64,000 nucleotides of DNA from Ruegeria sp. HKCCSA071 (GCF_017872555.1 NZ_JAEDOX010000008.1:83495-147494); one strand, 5' to 3'; numbered from the stretch's first letter, positions 34,815 through 43,664 are shown. Numbers and translations: made by a program. The notes: a model not told the origin generated them from the sequence alone.

Positions 34815-35663
34815 ATGGCCAACGCAGAAAGCGCGATAGCAGATATCCCATCCTTTCGTTACCGCGTTTCCGGCATGGATTGCGCCAAGGATGCCGCCCA
34901 GATCGAGCGGGCGGCGCAATCTGCGGGTATCGCGCCTGACGCCGTGAAAGTGTCTACTGCAACGCACATAATGACTTTGACAGCTCCCGAAGCGCGCTTG
35001 CCGGAAATTGAAAAAGCCGTCGAGACAACAGGGTATGGGTTTGACCGCATCGAGAGCGACGAAGATATTCAGCAAGGTGCGGCCCATCAGGACCCTGGCT
35101 ATCGCCGCGCGCTCTGGATCGTTGTGATCCTGAATGTTGGTTATGGCGTTCTTGAAATGATCGGCGGGTTCATTGCCGGATCACAGGCCGTGAAGGCCGA
35201 CGCGTTGGATTTCATCGGCGACGGCGCAATCACCTTCCTCGGCCTGTTGGCCATCGGCTGGAGCCTCGCTTGGCGAGCGCGGTCGGCCCTGATCCAGGGC
35301 ATCTTCCTCGGCCTGCTTGGTCTTGGAGTCTTTGGCACGACCATCATAAGGGCATTCGAGCCGACAACCCCAGACGCCACTTTGATGGGGATTCTGGGCC
35401 TGATTGCTCTTGTGATAAATGTCATCTCCGTGCTGCCGTTGCTGCGGTACCGCAAGGGCGACGCGAACATGCGCGCTGTCTGGCTGTTCTCGCGCAACGA
35501 CGCCATCGGCAACGCCGCAGTCGTTATCGCCGCCGGGCTGGTGGTTTGGCTAGGCAGCGCATGGCCCGATCTCATCGTAGCCTTCGGGATCGCCGGACTG
35601 TTCCTGCACTCGTCATGGGCGATCATCCGCGACGCGCGGGCCGATCTGAAGGCGGTGGCATGA
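34815..35663 (+). CDS. Cation transporter (CDF type) with N-terminal metal-binding domain
   Basis: A 282-residue protein: N-terminal domain of about 75 residues with GMDCAKDAAQIE, a variant of the HMA motif in which the second Cys is Asp-like, then six helices of the cation diffusion facilitator type. Helix 2 has SQAVKADALDFIGDG and helix 5 FSRNDAIGNAAVV, the family's metal site positions with Asp in place of His. Likely exports zinc, cadmium or another divalent metal. Coupled to lspA by ATGA. Confidence 0.82.
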   Translation: MANAESAIADIPSFRYRVSGMDCAKDAAQIERAAQSAGIAPDAVKVSTATHIMTLTAPEARLPEIEKAVETTGYGFDRIESDEDIQQGAAHQDPGYRRALWIVVILNVGYGVLEMIGGFIAGSQAVKADALDFIGDGAITFLGLLAIGWSLAWRARSALIQGIFLGLLGLGVFGTTIIRAFEPTTPDATLMGILGLIALVINVISVLPLLRYRKGDANMRAVWLFSRNDAIGNAAVVIAAGLVVWLGSAWPDLIVAFGIAGLFLHSSWAIIRDARADLKAVA

Positions 35664-36169
35664 ACAGCCGCGTTCTCGGTGGGCTTTGCGCCATCGCCGC
35701 GTTTGGTGTTGATCAGGGCACCAAGGCTCTTGCCCTGAACTCCCCGGCGCTTGAGAACGGGGTCGAGGTTCTGCCCTTTCTCAACCTCGTGCGGGTTTTG
35801 AACGATGGGGTCAGCTTCGGTATGCTCGGCGGGGTCGTACCCTGGTGGGGTCTGGTCGCACTTGCTGCCGTGGTCGTGGCATGGCTGCTGATCTGGCTGT
35901 GGAAGGCTCCGGACAGGCTGACAGGTGCGGCGCTCGGTCTGATCATCGGAGGCGCGCTTGGCAATATCCTTGACCGTCTGCGCTATCAGGCCGTCCCTGA
36001 CTTTCTCGACTTCCATTACGGGTCATACCACTGGCCGTCCTTCAACTTGGCTGACGTGGCGATCTTTTGTGGGGCAGCATTGCTGTTCTGGGACAGCTTT
36101 CGCACCTCGAAAGTCAGGCCGGAAAATCGGGAACAAGACAATCGCAAGGGAGATGTCACGGGGGGATAA
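35660..36169 (+). CDS. lspA: Signal peptidase II (lipoprotein signal peptidase)
   Basis: A 169-residue, four-helix protease with the LspA boxes DQGTK, NDGVSFGML, GGALGNILDRLR and VPDFLDF...FNLADVAIF; the two catalytic Asp (NILDR, NLADV) are present. An extra copy of lspA beside CDF or CadA genes is a known feature of metal-resistance elements. Overlaps the transporter gene by 4 bp. Confidence 0.92.
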   Translation: MNSRVLGGLCAIAAFGVDQGTKALALNSPALENGVEVLPFLNLVRVLNDGVSFGMLGGVVPWWGLVALAAVVVAWLLIWLWKAPDRLTGAALGLIIGGALGNILDRLRYQAVPDFLDFHYGSYHWPSFNLADVAIFCGAALLFWDSFRTSKVRPENREQDNRKGDVTGG

Positions 36170-36206
36170 CAGCTAACAGGCAAAGAACTTTGGGAGGGAA
36201 TTCGGC

Positions 36207-36728
36207 TTGAGATTTTTGGATTGGATTGACCGTGGCATTCGCGGCATCGGCGTCGTGACTGCGTGGCTGACAGTTGTTTCGATTGCTGCTTATGGCGCGC
36301 TTCAGATGCTGGATCGCAAGCTACAACTTGGCGTGTCGAGCTATTTGCCGGACCTGTCCACGTCACTGCTGTTCATCCTAATTTTCTTGACCTTTGGGTA
36401 TACCTATCTGCGCGACGGTCACGTGCGCGTTGATGTTCTTCGCAGACATTGGTCCGCCCGCCGCATTGCTTGGATCGAACTGATTGGCGGCCTTTTTGTC
36501 CTTCTGCCGCTCGCCGCCATCCTGACCTATTACGGATGGGACGGTTTGATGCGCACCACGAAATACGCGGAAACTCAGTTGTGGGCACAACGCATTGCCG
36601 GGGTCATCGGCCCCATCTTGCTGGCTCTTGCCGGGATGATCGTAGCCCTTCGCAACATCGCCTTTCTGACAGGGAGACGTGCGCAAGGTGCACCGGAACA
36701 AGCAAGCGGCCTGCACAATGGTGAATGA
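36207..36728 (+). CDS. dctQ: TRAP transporter small permease (DctQ)
   Basis: A 173-residue, four-helix DctQ-type subunit (GYTYLRDGHVRVDVLRR motif). TTG start at 36207 is preceded by GGGAGGG. Follows lspA by 37 bp, so may share its transcript. The periplasmic binding protein that normally completes a TRAP system is not found in the window. Confidence 0.87.
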   Translation: MRFLDWIDRGIRGIGVVTAWLTVVSIAAYGALQMLDRKLQLGVSSYLPDLSTSLLFILIFLTFGYTYLRDGHVRVDVLRRHWSARRIAWIELIGGLFVLLPLAAILTYYGWDGLMRTTKYAETQLWAQRIAGVIGPILLALAGMIVALRNIAFLTGRRAQGAPEQASGLHNGE

Positions 36729-38091
36729 GGTCCTCACGGTTGCCATGCTTGTCGTGATGGCGATTGGGGTTTTCAGTGGCTTTCCGGTGGCGCTGGTGCT
36801 CGCGGGGACAGGCTTCTTGGGGTTTGTCGCTGCGGTTTGGGTGGGGATCACTGATTTTCAGCATCTGGGGCTGATCTACCTGCGGGCCCGTGGTGTACTG
36901 ACCAATGAATCAGTCCAATTCACCAGCGTTCCAATGTTGATTTTTCTTGGCCTGATCCTGAATGCCAGCGGGATTGCCGAAACCATGTTTCGCTTGCTGG
37001 GGCGTCTTCTGACAGGCGTTCCCGGTCGCTACGCCATTGCGACTTTGCTGATCGGCCTCGTTCTTGCGCCCGCCGCCGGGGTGATCGGTGCTTCCGTCAT
37101 AACTGTGGCGTTGGTGGCCTATGCCCCGATGATGGCGTCGGGCTACGCACCGCGAACCGCAGGAGGCGCTGTCGCAGCTTCTGGAGCATTGGGTGTCGTG
37201 TTCCCGCCAGCCGTGATGCTGTTCTTCATCTCGAACGTGTTCTATCTGCGCATCGGATTGATGTATGTGGCCCTCATCGTACCTGTGCTTCTGATGGTCA
37301 TGGCCTTCGCGGTCTACTTTGCGGTCACCTTGAGAAAAACGGTCGAAATCCCGCTGGACACACCCAAGACCAATCTTGTGTCAGACCTCTTGTTTGTACT
37401 CGCGTCTGTCGCGGTCATCGCATCCATTCCGCTCAGCATCATTCTGGGCTTTGCGACACTAACAGAGGCGGCTGGAGTAGGGGTTTTTGGCGCGCTATTG
37501 GTCGCGCTGGCGCGAAAGCGCTTGTCTTTCTCATCGTTGAACTCTGTCACGGTGCAGACAAGCACGATGACGTCGATGGTCTTCTTCATCGTATTGGGCG
37601 CATCGGTATTCTCGCTCAGTTTCCACCTGGTCGGTGGACCGGACGTCATCTTCGAGTGGATATCCGCATTCGATCTCACCCGGTGGGAACTGTTGGCGAT
37701 CCTCCTTGGCGTGATCATCATACTTGGGTTTGTTTTTGACTGGATCGAGGTGCTGCTGGTCTTTGTACCCGTACTGATGCCGATTATTTCAGAGCTCGAC
37801 TTCGCAGATCACGTCGGCTCTGCCTACTTTGCGCAGATCTGGATCGCTGGCCTGATTGCGTTGGCCTTGCAAACGTCCTTCCTGACGCCTCCTTTCGGCT
37901 ATGCCCTGTTCTTTGCCAAGATGGCCGCACCGAAGGGTATCAATCTGTCTGATATCTATCGCGGAGCGGTACCCCTTGTTGCCATTGAGATTGCATTGAT
38001 CGCGGCGCTGATCTCGTTTCCTCAGCTTATCACTTGGCTGCCCGAAATGGCCCTTGGGGATGCCGATGCGCCGCAATTGATACAGCGGTGA
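36718..38091 (+). CDS. dctM: TRAP transporter large permease (DctM)
   Basis: A 457-residue DctM-type protein with about twelve helices; it overlaps dctQ by 11 bp from the ATG at 36718. Typical DctM segments include PLLIGLVLAPAAG-like ATLLIGLVLAPAAGVIGASV and GALGVVFPPAV. It drives sodium- or proton-coupled uptake once a binding protein is supplied. Substrate unknown. Confidence 0.9.
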   Translation: MVNEVLTVAMLVVMAIGVFSGFPVALVLAGTGFLGFVAAVWVGITDFQHLGLIYLRARGVLTNESVQFTSVPMLIFLGLILNASGIAETMFRLLGRLLTGVPGRYAIATLLIGLVLAPAAGVIGASVITVALVAYAPMMASGYAPRTAGGAVAASGALGVVFPPAVMLFFISNVFYLRIGLMYVALIVPVLLMVMAFAVYFAVTLRKTVEIPLDTPKTNLVSDLLFVLASVAVIASIPLSIILGFATLTEAAGVGVFGALLVALARKRLSFSSLNSVTVQTSTMTSMVFFIVLGASVFSLSFHLVGGPDVIFEWISAFDLTRWELLAILLGVIIILGFVFDWIEVLLVFVPVLMPIISELDFADHVGSAYFAQIWIAGLIALALQTSFLTPPFGYALFFAKMAAPKGINLSDIYRGAVPLVAIEIALIAALISFPQLITWLPEMALGDADAPQLIQR

Positions 38092-38371
38092 GTGATGTAG
38101 CCTGCAGCGGGGGAAAGCATTCCCTTGTGGGTTCTCTAGGTTTAACCGTTTTTTCGGATTGAGCTGAAGCGGCCACTGGCGCAGCCGCAGCGAAATGGTG
38201 CTTAGTCCCGCTTCTTGCCTATTCAAACGTGGTGCAGCGAATGCCCGGAATGTCCAAGGACAAGAGTCCGTCCCAATCGGAACAGACCCCACATTACTCC
38301 AACCCGGTGGTCTCGCTGTTCCCGGCAACACATTCACCGGCGCGAACAATCATCTATCATGTCCTCCGTGG

Positions 38372-39409
38372 TTAAAGACTGTGTCCATCATACTCATGGA
38401 CGTGGGTAGCCTGTTCGCGGGTATGGGCAATCTCTTGCACCACGGCGGCAATCTTGCTGGATGAAACTTGGTGCAGCTCACCAACAACGGCCTCCGCGCG
38501 CTCGTAGCTGTCCGGAACGCCTTGGCTGTTGAAATGGGCGGCAGCGGTGGAAATGTCCGCGTCTCGCCAAGTCGCAGTGGTGCCGACTGAAACGCTGTCA
38601 TGATCGTTGTAGCGGGCCAGGAACTTGTTTCCATCGAGTCCGAAGCTGTTGGCGGTTGCAACAATGTCGTCACGCACTGCCAGCCATTTTTCGGCCTCGG
38701 AGGGGTCCAGGTTATCCAACTCGGCCGCATTCATGGATGTGGTGTAGCTGTCGTCGACAACAGTGTATGCCTGCAGGTCGGTGTCGTATGGGCGTAGCTC
38801 GGCAACATCGCCCTTCAGCTCTCCGATCTGCACGTCCATTGCAGCACGCAGATGCGGATCTTCGACCTCTCGTGCAAGTGCCTCCATGTTTTCGATGGAG
38901 TTCACAATGTCCTTGGTCTGCTGTTCGTAGTTCTCGAAACCGGCCTGCCCCAGAGCGGATTGCATATACTGAACATAGCGATCACCGGGCGACTGGTAGT
39001 CGTCGGAATCCTGAAAGCCTTTGTCGCCGGACAGATCCGCAAGGGACGAATAGTAAGGGTGATACAAGTCGTATTCCTGAGCGTCGTTCATGTGCTGAGA
39101 AACCAAAGCCTGCATGTCGTTCAGATCAACCGGCTCCCCTGACCGCTCCGCAGCCTCCAATTCGATTTTCAGTTCTTCGACCAGATCTTTTTGCGCCGTG
39201 TGTTCGTCAACACGGCGGTTGGCCTGGTCCTCGATGTCGAAGCTCTTTGAAGCAATGGCTGCACGATCATAGCCCATCGCCTGCTGCTCTTTCATGATGA
39301 TGTCGATCTGCTCTGAAACGCGATCCTCGCGCGGGGCAGATTGATCGAATTGGGAATAGGGTGCGAAGTGTTCGACTTCGTTCAAAAGATAGTCTGTACG
39401 CGAAACCAT
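38372..39409 (-). CDS. Stand-alone paralogue of relaxase C-terminal region
   Basis: A 345-residue protein with no relaxase domain that aligns with the last 303 residues of the neighbouring relaxase: MVSRTDYLLNE against MVSRMEHLLDQ, MDVQIGELKGDVAELRP against MDIQIGELKGDVANMRP, DISTAAAHF in both, and the same DGHSL end. Its N-terminal part is somewhat longer and more diverged. It begins at the position of an internal ATG in the relaxase gene, and the spacer retains relaxase codons. Probably helps DNA processing or the transfer complex. Confidence 0.82.
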   Translation of the reverse strand: MVSRTDYLLNEVEHFAPYSQFDQSAPREDRVSEQIDIIMKEQQAMGYDRAAIASKSFDIEDQANRRVDEHTAQKDLVEELKIELEAAERSGEPVDLNDMQALVSQHMNDAQEYDLYHPYYSSLADLSGDKGFQDSDDYQSPGDRYVQYMQSALGQAGFENYEQQTKDIVNSIENMEALAREVEDPHLRAAMDVQIGELKGDVAELRPYDTDLQAYTVVDDSYTTSMNAAELDNLDPSEAEKWLAVRDDIVATANSFGLDGNKFLARYNDHDSVSVGTTATWRDADISTAAAHFNSQGVPDSYERAEAVVGELHQVSSSKIAAVVQEIAHTREQATHVHEYDGHSL

Positions 39410-39423
39410 AGTTTTTCCTTTGC

Positions 39424-39478
39424 GAGTTGATGGAAAACTCTTTGATGGATCTACCTACGGCGTTGGCGCGCTCATCAG
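39424..39478 (-). pseudogene. Decayed relaxase codons in the spacer
   Basis: Read leftwards the spacer encodes DERANAVGRSIKEFSI, matching DERANAVSEKIEEFAI of the relaxase (residues about 283-298); 21 bases are identical (TGATGAGCGCGCCAACGCCG plus T). The frame is now shifted by one before the paralogue's ATG. This is a remnant of the duplication that produced the paralogue. Confidence 0.8.
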
Positions 39479-39496
39479 GCAGACCGGGTGAACTCC

Positions 39497-41326
39497 TTAT
39501 AGGCTGTGTCCGTCATCGTCGCCCCGCCCTTGCAAGAGCGGTTGCGTTGCGTGGGCGTGAACGTCTGAAAGTTCTTCTGAGATTGCGATGATCTTGGAAG
39601 AAGCAAGCTGGTGCAGCTCGTCAACAACGGCCTCTGCGCGGTCGCGGCTGTCCGACAATCCTTGAGCCTGGAAGTGGGCAGCGGCGGTCGAAATGTCGTC
39701 GCTGCGCCATCCCATTGTTGTGCCCAAAGTGACGTTCTGATGATCGCCAAAGCGGGCAACGAACGCCTCGCCATCAAGGCCGTAGCTGCTGGCCGTGTCG
39801 GTGACTTCCTTGCGGATCGCCGCCCACTGTTCGGCCTCCGGATAATCCAAGACATCCATTTCGGCAGTATCCATCAGGGTTGAATATCGCCGGTCCTCGA
39901 TGATGTAGGCTTGCAGGTCGGGATCGTTGGGCCGCATGTTGGCTACGTCACCTTTCAACTCTCCTATCTGAATGTCCATCGAAACGCGCAAATGAGGGTC
40001 AACGACCTCGCGCGCCAGCCCTTCCATTTTTTCGATGGACTGCAAGATTTCAGCAGACTTCTTCGACCAATTGTCACTGGCATCCTCGCCCAAAGTATCG
40101 CGCATGTAAGCGTCATAGCGCACCGCTGGCGGCGAGTAGTTTTCGGACGCTTGATAGTCTTTGTGATCGACAATATCGGCCATCGCCGAGAGCGTTCCGC
40201 CGCTTTCCGCGATATGCTGGTGATCATCAATGTGCTGGATTACACGGGCCTTTAGATCGGGGCTGATTGTTTCCTCGTTGCCGCCTAATTCGACGTGCTG
40301 GCGCAACTCGCGCATCAGATCTGGTGACTTGTATTCGGGGCCTCCCGGCTCACCGTAGTCATCAAAATGATGAGCCTGATCCAGCAGATGTTCCATTCTC
40401 GATACCATAGGCTCCTCTCCTTCTATGAGCTTGATGGCAAACTCTTCGATCTTTTCGCTGACGGCGTTGGCGCGCTCATCAAACAGATCGGACATTCTAG
40501 CGATGGATAAAGTCATAACATCACCTGCCATGTCGCGGGCCGTAACTTCGACTTCCGGGGTGGTCTCAACCACCGACATTCCGGCCTGAACCTTCCACGT
40601 GTCGGTCTCGACTTCCTGCCGCAAGCCTCGCTCAAGGCGGGTCGTAGCGGTCAGCTCAATTCCGTATTGTTCTGCAACCTCAACCTGGATAGAGCGCTGA
40701 ACGTCGATGTTCATTTCGCTGCTCATGCCCATAGCGAGCCACTGCCCATGCTCGACGCCTCGGCTGTTCACAACGATGTGGACATGGGGGTTATCAGTGT
40801 CGTTATGGAACACGGTCAGATAGTCCCATGTATCGCCAAAATCACCGCTTCCAAATAGACGATCTGCGAACTCCAAACCGGCCTCGTGAGCGGCGTCGGG
40901 ATAGGTGCCTTCGGGGAAAGAAACGATCATGTGACGGGTGTAACCGTAGTTGGTTTTCCCGTTGAAATCCTCCGCCCAGGTCTCGATCAGATCACTGACC
41001 TGATCCGCATCGAGCGGGGTCACGCCATTGTCCCGGATGTCCAAAACACCCTCTGCCCGAACGGTCAGATAATTGATCTGGCGGCGCAGTTCGTGCGCGT
41101 TCTTGACCCCACCTTTGCGAACATGTTTCACAACCGCCTCGGGCCTTCCAACCACGGCCCCAAGCCGCGCCTTGATGGATGAGGCCCGCGAGATCATGAA
41201 CTTCATGCGCTTGGCAGTTTGCAGCTGCTGGCTGATCTGCTTGGACCGATCGACGCCCTTCTGTGCTTCCCGGAACGCAAGCTCTAGGAAGTCTCCGGCT
41301 GTCAGATTGCGAGCTGCGGCGTTCAT
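39497..41326 (-). CDS. virD2: MOBP-type conjugative relaxase
   Basis: A 609-residue relaxase: N-terminal catalytic part (about 1-235) with Tyr86 (INYLTVR) as a candidate nucleophile and the His triad HxDxxxPHVH (His174, His181, His183; TVFHNDTDNPHVHIVVNSRG), then a helical C-terminal part. Residue 307 is an internal ATG with a strong ribosome site. The gene overlaps mobC by 4 bp. It nicks oriT and leads the strand through VirD4. The gene name is by analogy with VirD2/TraI relaxases. Confidence 0.9.
   Translation of the reverse strand: MNAAARNLTAGDFLELAFREAQKGVDRSKQISQQLQTAKRMKFMISRASSIKARLGAVVGRPEAVVKHVRKGGVKNAHELRRQINYLTVRAEGVLDIRDNGVTPLDADQVSDLIETWAEDFNGKTNYGYTRHMIVSFPEGTYPDAAHEAGLEFADRLFGSGDFGDTWDYLTVFHNDTDNPHVHIVVNSRGVEHGQWLAMGMSSEMNIDVQRSIQVEVAEQYGIELTATTRLERGLRQEVETDTWKVQAGMSVVETTPEVEVTARDMAGDVMTLSIARMSDLFDERANAVSEKIEEFAIKLIEGEEPMVSRMEHLLDQAHHFDDYGEPGGPEYKSPDLMRELRQHVELGGNEETISPDLKARVIQHIDDHQHIAESGGTLSAMADIVDHKDYQASENYSPPAVRYDAYMRDTLGEDASDNWSKKSAEILQSIEKMEGLAREVVDPHLRVSMDIQIGELKGDVANMRPNDPDLQAYIIEDRRYSTLMDTAEMDVLDYPEAEQWAAIRKEVTDTASSYGLDGEAFVARFGDHQNVTLGTTMGWRSDDISTAAAHFQAQGLSDSRDRAEAVVDELHQLASSKIIAISEELSDVHAHATQPLLQGRGDDDGHSL
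40406..40422 (-). promoter_or_regulatory. Internal ribosome site and ATG in the relaxase gene
   Basis: AAGGAGAGGAG (40422-40412) precedes ATG at 40408, in frame with the relaxase, so a 303-residue C-terminal product (39497-40408) is predicted. This ATG is the exact homologue of the start of the paralogue at 39409. Internal initiation within mobilisation genes is known, for example in RSF1010 mobA/repB. Confidence 0.6.
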
Positions 41327-41742
41327 TCTTCAGCTGTCCAATCATCGTCACGCAGGATCCGGCGAATGGCGGATTCAGGTTCACGGTTTCGGCGGGCTGC
41401 TGTGATCATCGCCTTCAGATCTTGCCGGTGCTGGATGATCGCTCGATGGAGATTTTCGACGTCGCGGCGGTCGTCATCGGTCCAGATCACCGAGCCGCGT
41501 TTGGCAGATTTCGCAAGCTGGTTGAGGTTCGTGTATCCGCCCTGAACCTGTCGCAAGTGCGTCTGCCAGAGATCCACCAGGCCCGGGTCAGGATCGAGAT
41601 AACCGATCAGCCGATAGATCAGTCGTTGGATGATCTGGTTGCGGCTCTTGGCCCCAAGCGCGCCCACAGCCGCCTCCAGACGCGCCAATGCATCCAAAGG
41701 CAAGCGCACGGAAAAGACAGTGGTGTCGGAGGGCTTGCTCAA
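41323..41742 (-). CDS. MobC-like relaxosome accessory protein
   Basis: A 139-residue protein: an N-terminal ribbon-helix-helix segment (TVFSVRLPLDALARLEA, SRNQIIQRLI) and a C-terminal half with GYTNLNQLAK and RREP-like NREPESAIRRILRDDD, as in MobC/VirC2-type proteins that bind oriT. Overlaps the relaxase gene start. The candidate oriT is just upstream. Confidence 0.8.
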   Translation of the reverse strand: MSKPSDTTVFSVRLPLDALARLEAAVGALGAKSRNQIIQRLIYRLIGYLDPDPGLVDLWQTHLRQVQGGYTNLNQLAKSAKRGSVIWTDDDRRDVENLHRAIIQHRQDLKAMITAARRNREPESAIRRILRDDDWTAEE

Positions 41743-41930
41743 TATATACCTTAGGTTGTATTTATGATTTGTAACACAACTACCTTATCCTGTCATACTC
41801 TCCAAGAGGAAACCGGGGGTGATTTTAGAAATCCGTACTTTCTCAAATTGCCCTCGGAACAGTTTTTCTCTTGGAGGCAATCTCCACGCCGGGAAAAGGG
41901 TCCCGCCCCTTTTCCAGCCAGCAGGCGTGG
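41743..41930. other. Candidate origin of transfer (oriT)
   Basis: Directly upstream of mobC. It holds TATCCTG (41786-41792), the core of IncP/VirD2-type nic sites, next to TACCTTA direct repeats (about 41750 and 41781). A perfect 9-bp inverted repeat CTCCAAGAG (41800-41808)/CTCTTGGAG (41868-41876) follows. A nested hairpin CCACGCC (41884-41890)-GGAAAAGGG (41892-41900)-CCCTTTTCC (41907-41915)-GGCGTGG (41924-41930) completes it. AT-rich, non-coding; the exact nick is not proven. Confidence 0.6.
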
Positions 41931-42027
41931 GTGCCAGTGGACCGGCGCAGGGCAATCATGTTTCGCATGAGCTGCCCGAACAGCGCCCGTCACATTCCGG
42001 CACGTTCAAGGTCAGTATGGCATTTTC

Positions 42028-42175
42028 CGCGCGCCTCAGCGCGCTCAGTTTCCCGCCGCCTGCGCGGCGGGTGTGGTCAGGGTGAGGGCTGCCGCGTTGT
42101 GGTGGGACGGAGCCCCTGCCCGGTCATTGGACCGCGCGCCACCTGTGGCGCATATATGGTCCGGCCTGCGGCCGG
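42028..42175. repeat. Series of strong hairpins beside oriT
   Basis: Four tight stems: GCGCGC-CTCA-GCGCGC (42028-42043), CCCGCCGC-CTGC-GCGGCGGG (42052-42071), GCGCCAC-CT-GTGGCGC (42136-42151), CCGGCC-TGC-GGCCGG (42161-42175). No convincing gene covers them. They may serve single-stranded DNA functions after transfer. Confidence 0.5.
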
Positions 42176-42185
42176 AGCAGAAGAA

Positions 42186-42205
42186 AGGGCGGCTTGCGCC
42201 GCCCT
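42186..42205 (-). terminator. Terminator after the small gene at 42215
   Basis: AGGGCGGC-TTGC-GCCGCCCT perfect 8-bp stem, followed leftwards by TTTCTTCT. It lies 9 bp below the stop of the leftward gene. Confidence 0.6.
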
Positions 42206-42214
42206 GCCCTCTCG

Positions 42215-42415
42215 TCATTCGGTGACGGGATCGTCATCGGTGCGCTTCGGGAAGGCCACCATCTCGACGCTGGGGAACATGCTGTGCTTGACCTGGATCG
42301 AGGTGATGTTGCCGGTCTCATCGGTATTGACGAAGAGCACCCCGCATCGGTCCCAGAAAGTCTTGCCTTCTTTTTCACCCGTCTTGACGTTCAGTTTCAG
42401 TGTTTGAGTTGCCAT
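42215..42415 (-). CDS. Hypothetical protein (66 aa) of conjugative plasmids
   Basis: ATG at 42415 begins MATQTLKLNVKTGEKEGKTF, a compact beta-rich protein with WDRCGVLFVNTDETG and IQVKHSMFPSVEMVAFPK. No signal or membrane segment. The upstream gap is long and structured. A terminator follows. Function unknown. Confidence 0.65.
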   Translation of the reverse strand: MATQTLKLNVKTGEKEGKTFWDRCGVLFVNTDETGNITSIQVKHSMFPSVEMVAFPKRTDDDPVTE

Positions 42416-43099
42416 TGTTTGATCCTCGCTATGGCGTGTTTCGATGAACATGGCTGAAGCGGGCATCAAGGGGATGTCAGCAGGGAATTTGATCCGCGCG
42501 GAATGCGCCGCAGGCGCAGGGGAAATTCCTTGTTGAAGCGCGGCGCCCGGACTGGGCACCGCGCGTCTTCCCCGACTGCCCGCTTATGTTCATCACCTCA
42601 GAAACACGGCAGCCGAGGATCATCTCCGGCAACGGGTTTGAAACTGTCAGGCCAAGTGAACAGGCAAGACTTTCTGGGATCGCTGCGCACGGGTCATCCG
42701 AACAAAGCGATGTGGTTTGTGGCGGCAACATCGCCTCGGTCCGACACGGGCCCGGTGCTCAGGCCCGAATGCGGGTGGCCTTTCTGAGCCGGTATGACTC
42801 GCGCAACGACAGATTTACGTTAACTGGTGGCGCAAGCCACCATTTCCATCTGGCGGAGGCCAAAGACCGGGCGGTCCGGCCCTGGTCCGCGCTCGCGTGG
42901 ATCAGGTTAACAGACGGACTCAATTTGGCGAGGTGGATTTGGCTGAGATAATACGACAACCCACGTGACCTATCTCACGCGCGGATGTCGGCGGGACCAG
43001 CACATGGGCGGAGGCCGCGCGATGCCGCTCCAAGAAAGAGGCCCACCGAAGCGGGCCACAAGTTGAACCGAAGGAAAATCTCGAGGTAATGATCTCAGG
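42416..43099. other. Structured non-coding stretch
   Basis: About 680 bp without a convincing gene. It contains a long hairpin GCGCGGCGCCC-GGACT-GGGCACCGCGC (42538-42564, one mismatch) and a GCGCC-GCA-GGCGC stem (about 42515-42527). Short ORFs on both strands look random. Possibly the leader of the 66-aa gene or a replication/transfer element. Confidence 0.4.
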
Positions 43100-43642
43100 C
43101 TAACGCTTGCGCGCGCGATCGACAACACCGTCGGCTGTGATCGTGGCAATGCGATCCTCGGTGCGCCGGGTCATTTCCACCCCGTCACCTGTCATATGCG
43201 CCTCGGCAAACTCGGTGAACTTGAAGATGCTGCCATCGGCTTCAACATGGGTTTCATCCTCTGCCGAGCAGCGTTTCACCGAGCCGTCATGGCGGATTTC
43301 GATGAGCGTGTTGTCGGCCATTCGGACCGTCACGGTATGCTCATCTACAGCGACGCCCTGCCACCACATATCTGCATCGCGCCGCACAACAATGCGACTG
43401 GGATGCAGTTTGATCTGCACATCCTGTGCCACGTCCGGATCCGCGGCTTTGACGACAACGATGGCCTCTTGCGCGCTGGGATCACCATGGATCGACGCGC
43501 TCCCGTTTTTTGGCGGCCAGAGCTTCGGCTGCGTGCGCGGCTTGCCCTTCTGATCCGTGTGAAACCCGACAAACATCTGTGCGGATTTCCAGACGCGGCG
43601 GGCGGCTTTTTCAACCGTAGAAGGGGCTGCATCGGTAGACAT
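43100..43642 (-). CDS. Hypothetical protein
   Basis: A 180-residue protein (start MSTDAAPSTVEKAARRVWKS), beta-rich in the second half with repeating short strands (VTVRMADNTLIEIRHDGSV, VEADGSIFKF). No signal or membrane segment. The strand pattern resembles phage-baseplate-like or beta-helix repeats, but no family recognised. Stands alone between the 66-aa gene and the toxin-antitoxin pair. Confidence 0.6.
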   Translation of the reverse strand: MSTDAAPSTVEKAARRVWKSAQMFVGFHTDQKGKPRTQPKLWPPKNGSASIHGDPSAQEAIVVVKAADPDVAQDVQIKLHPSRIVVRRDADMWWQGVAVDEHTVTVRMADNTLIEIRHDGSVKRCSAEDETHVEADGSIFKFTEFAEAHMTGDGVEMTRRTEDRIATITADGVVDRARKR

Positions 43643-43664
43643 GATGGATGGCCTTTAAAGTGGG

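Noticed and set aside
42586..42951. 121-codon plus-strand ORF in the structured gap
   Set aside because: No ribosome site, no domain, composition follows the GC-rich non-coding DNA.
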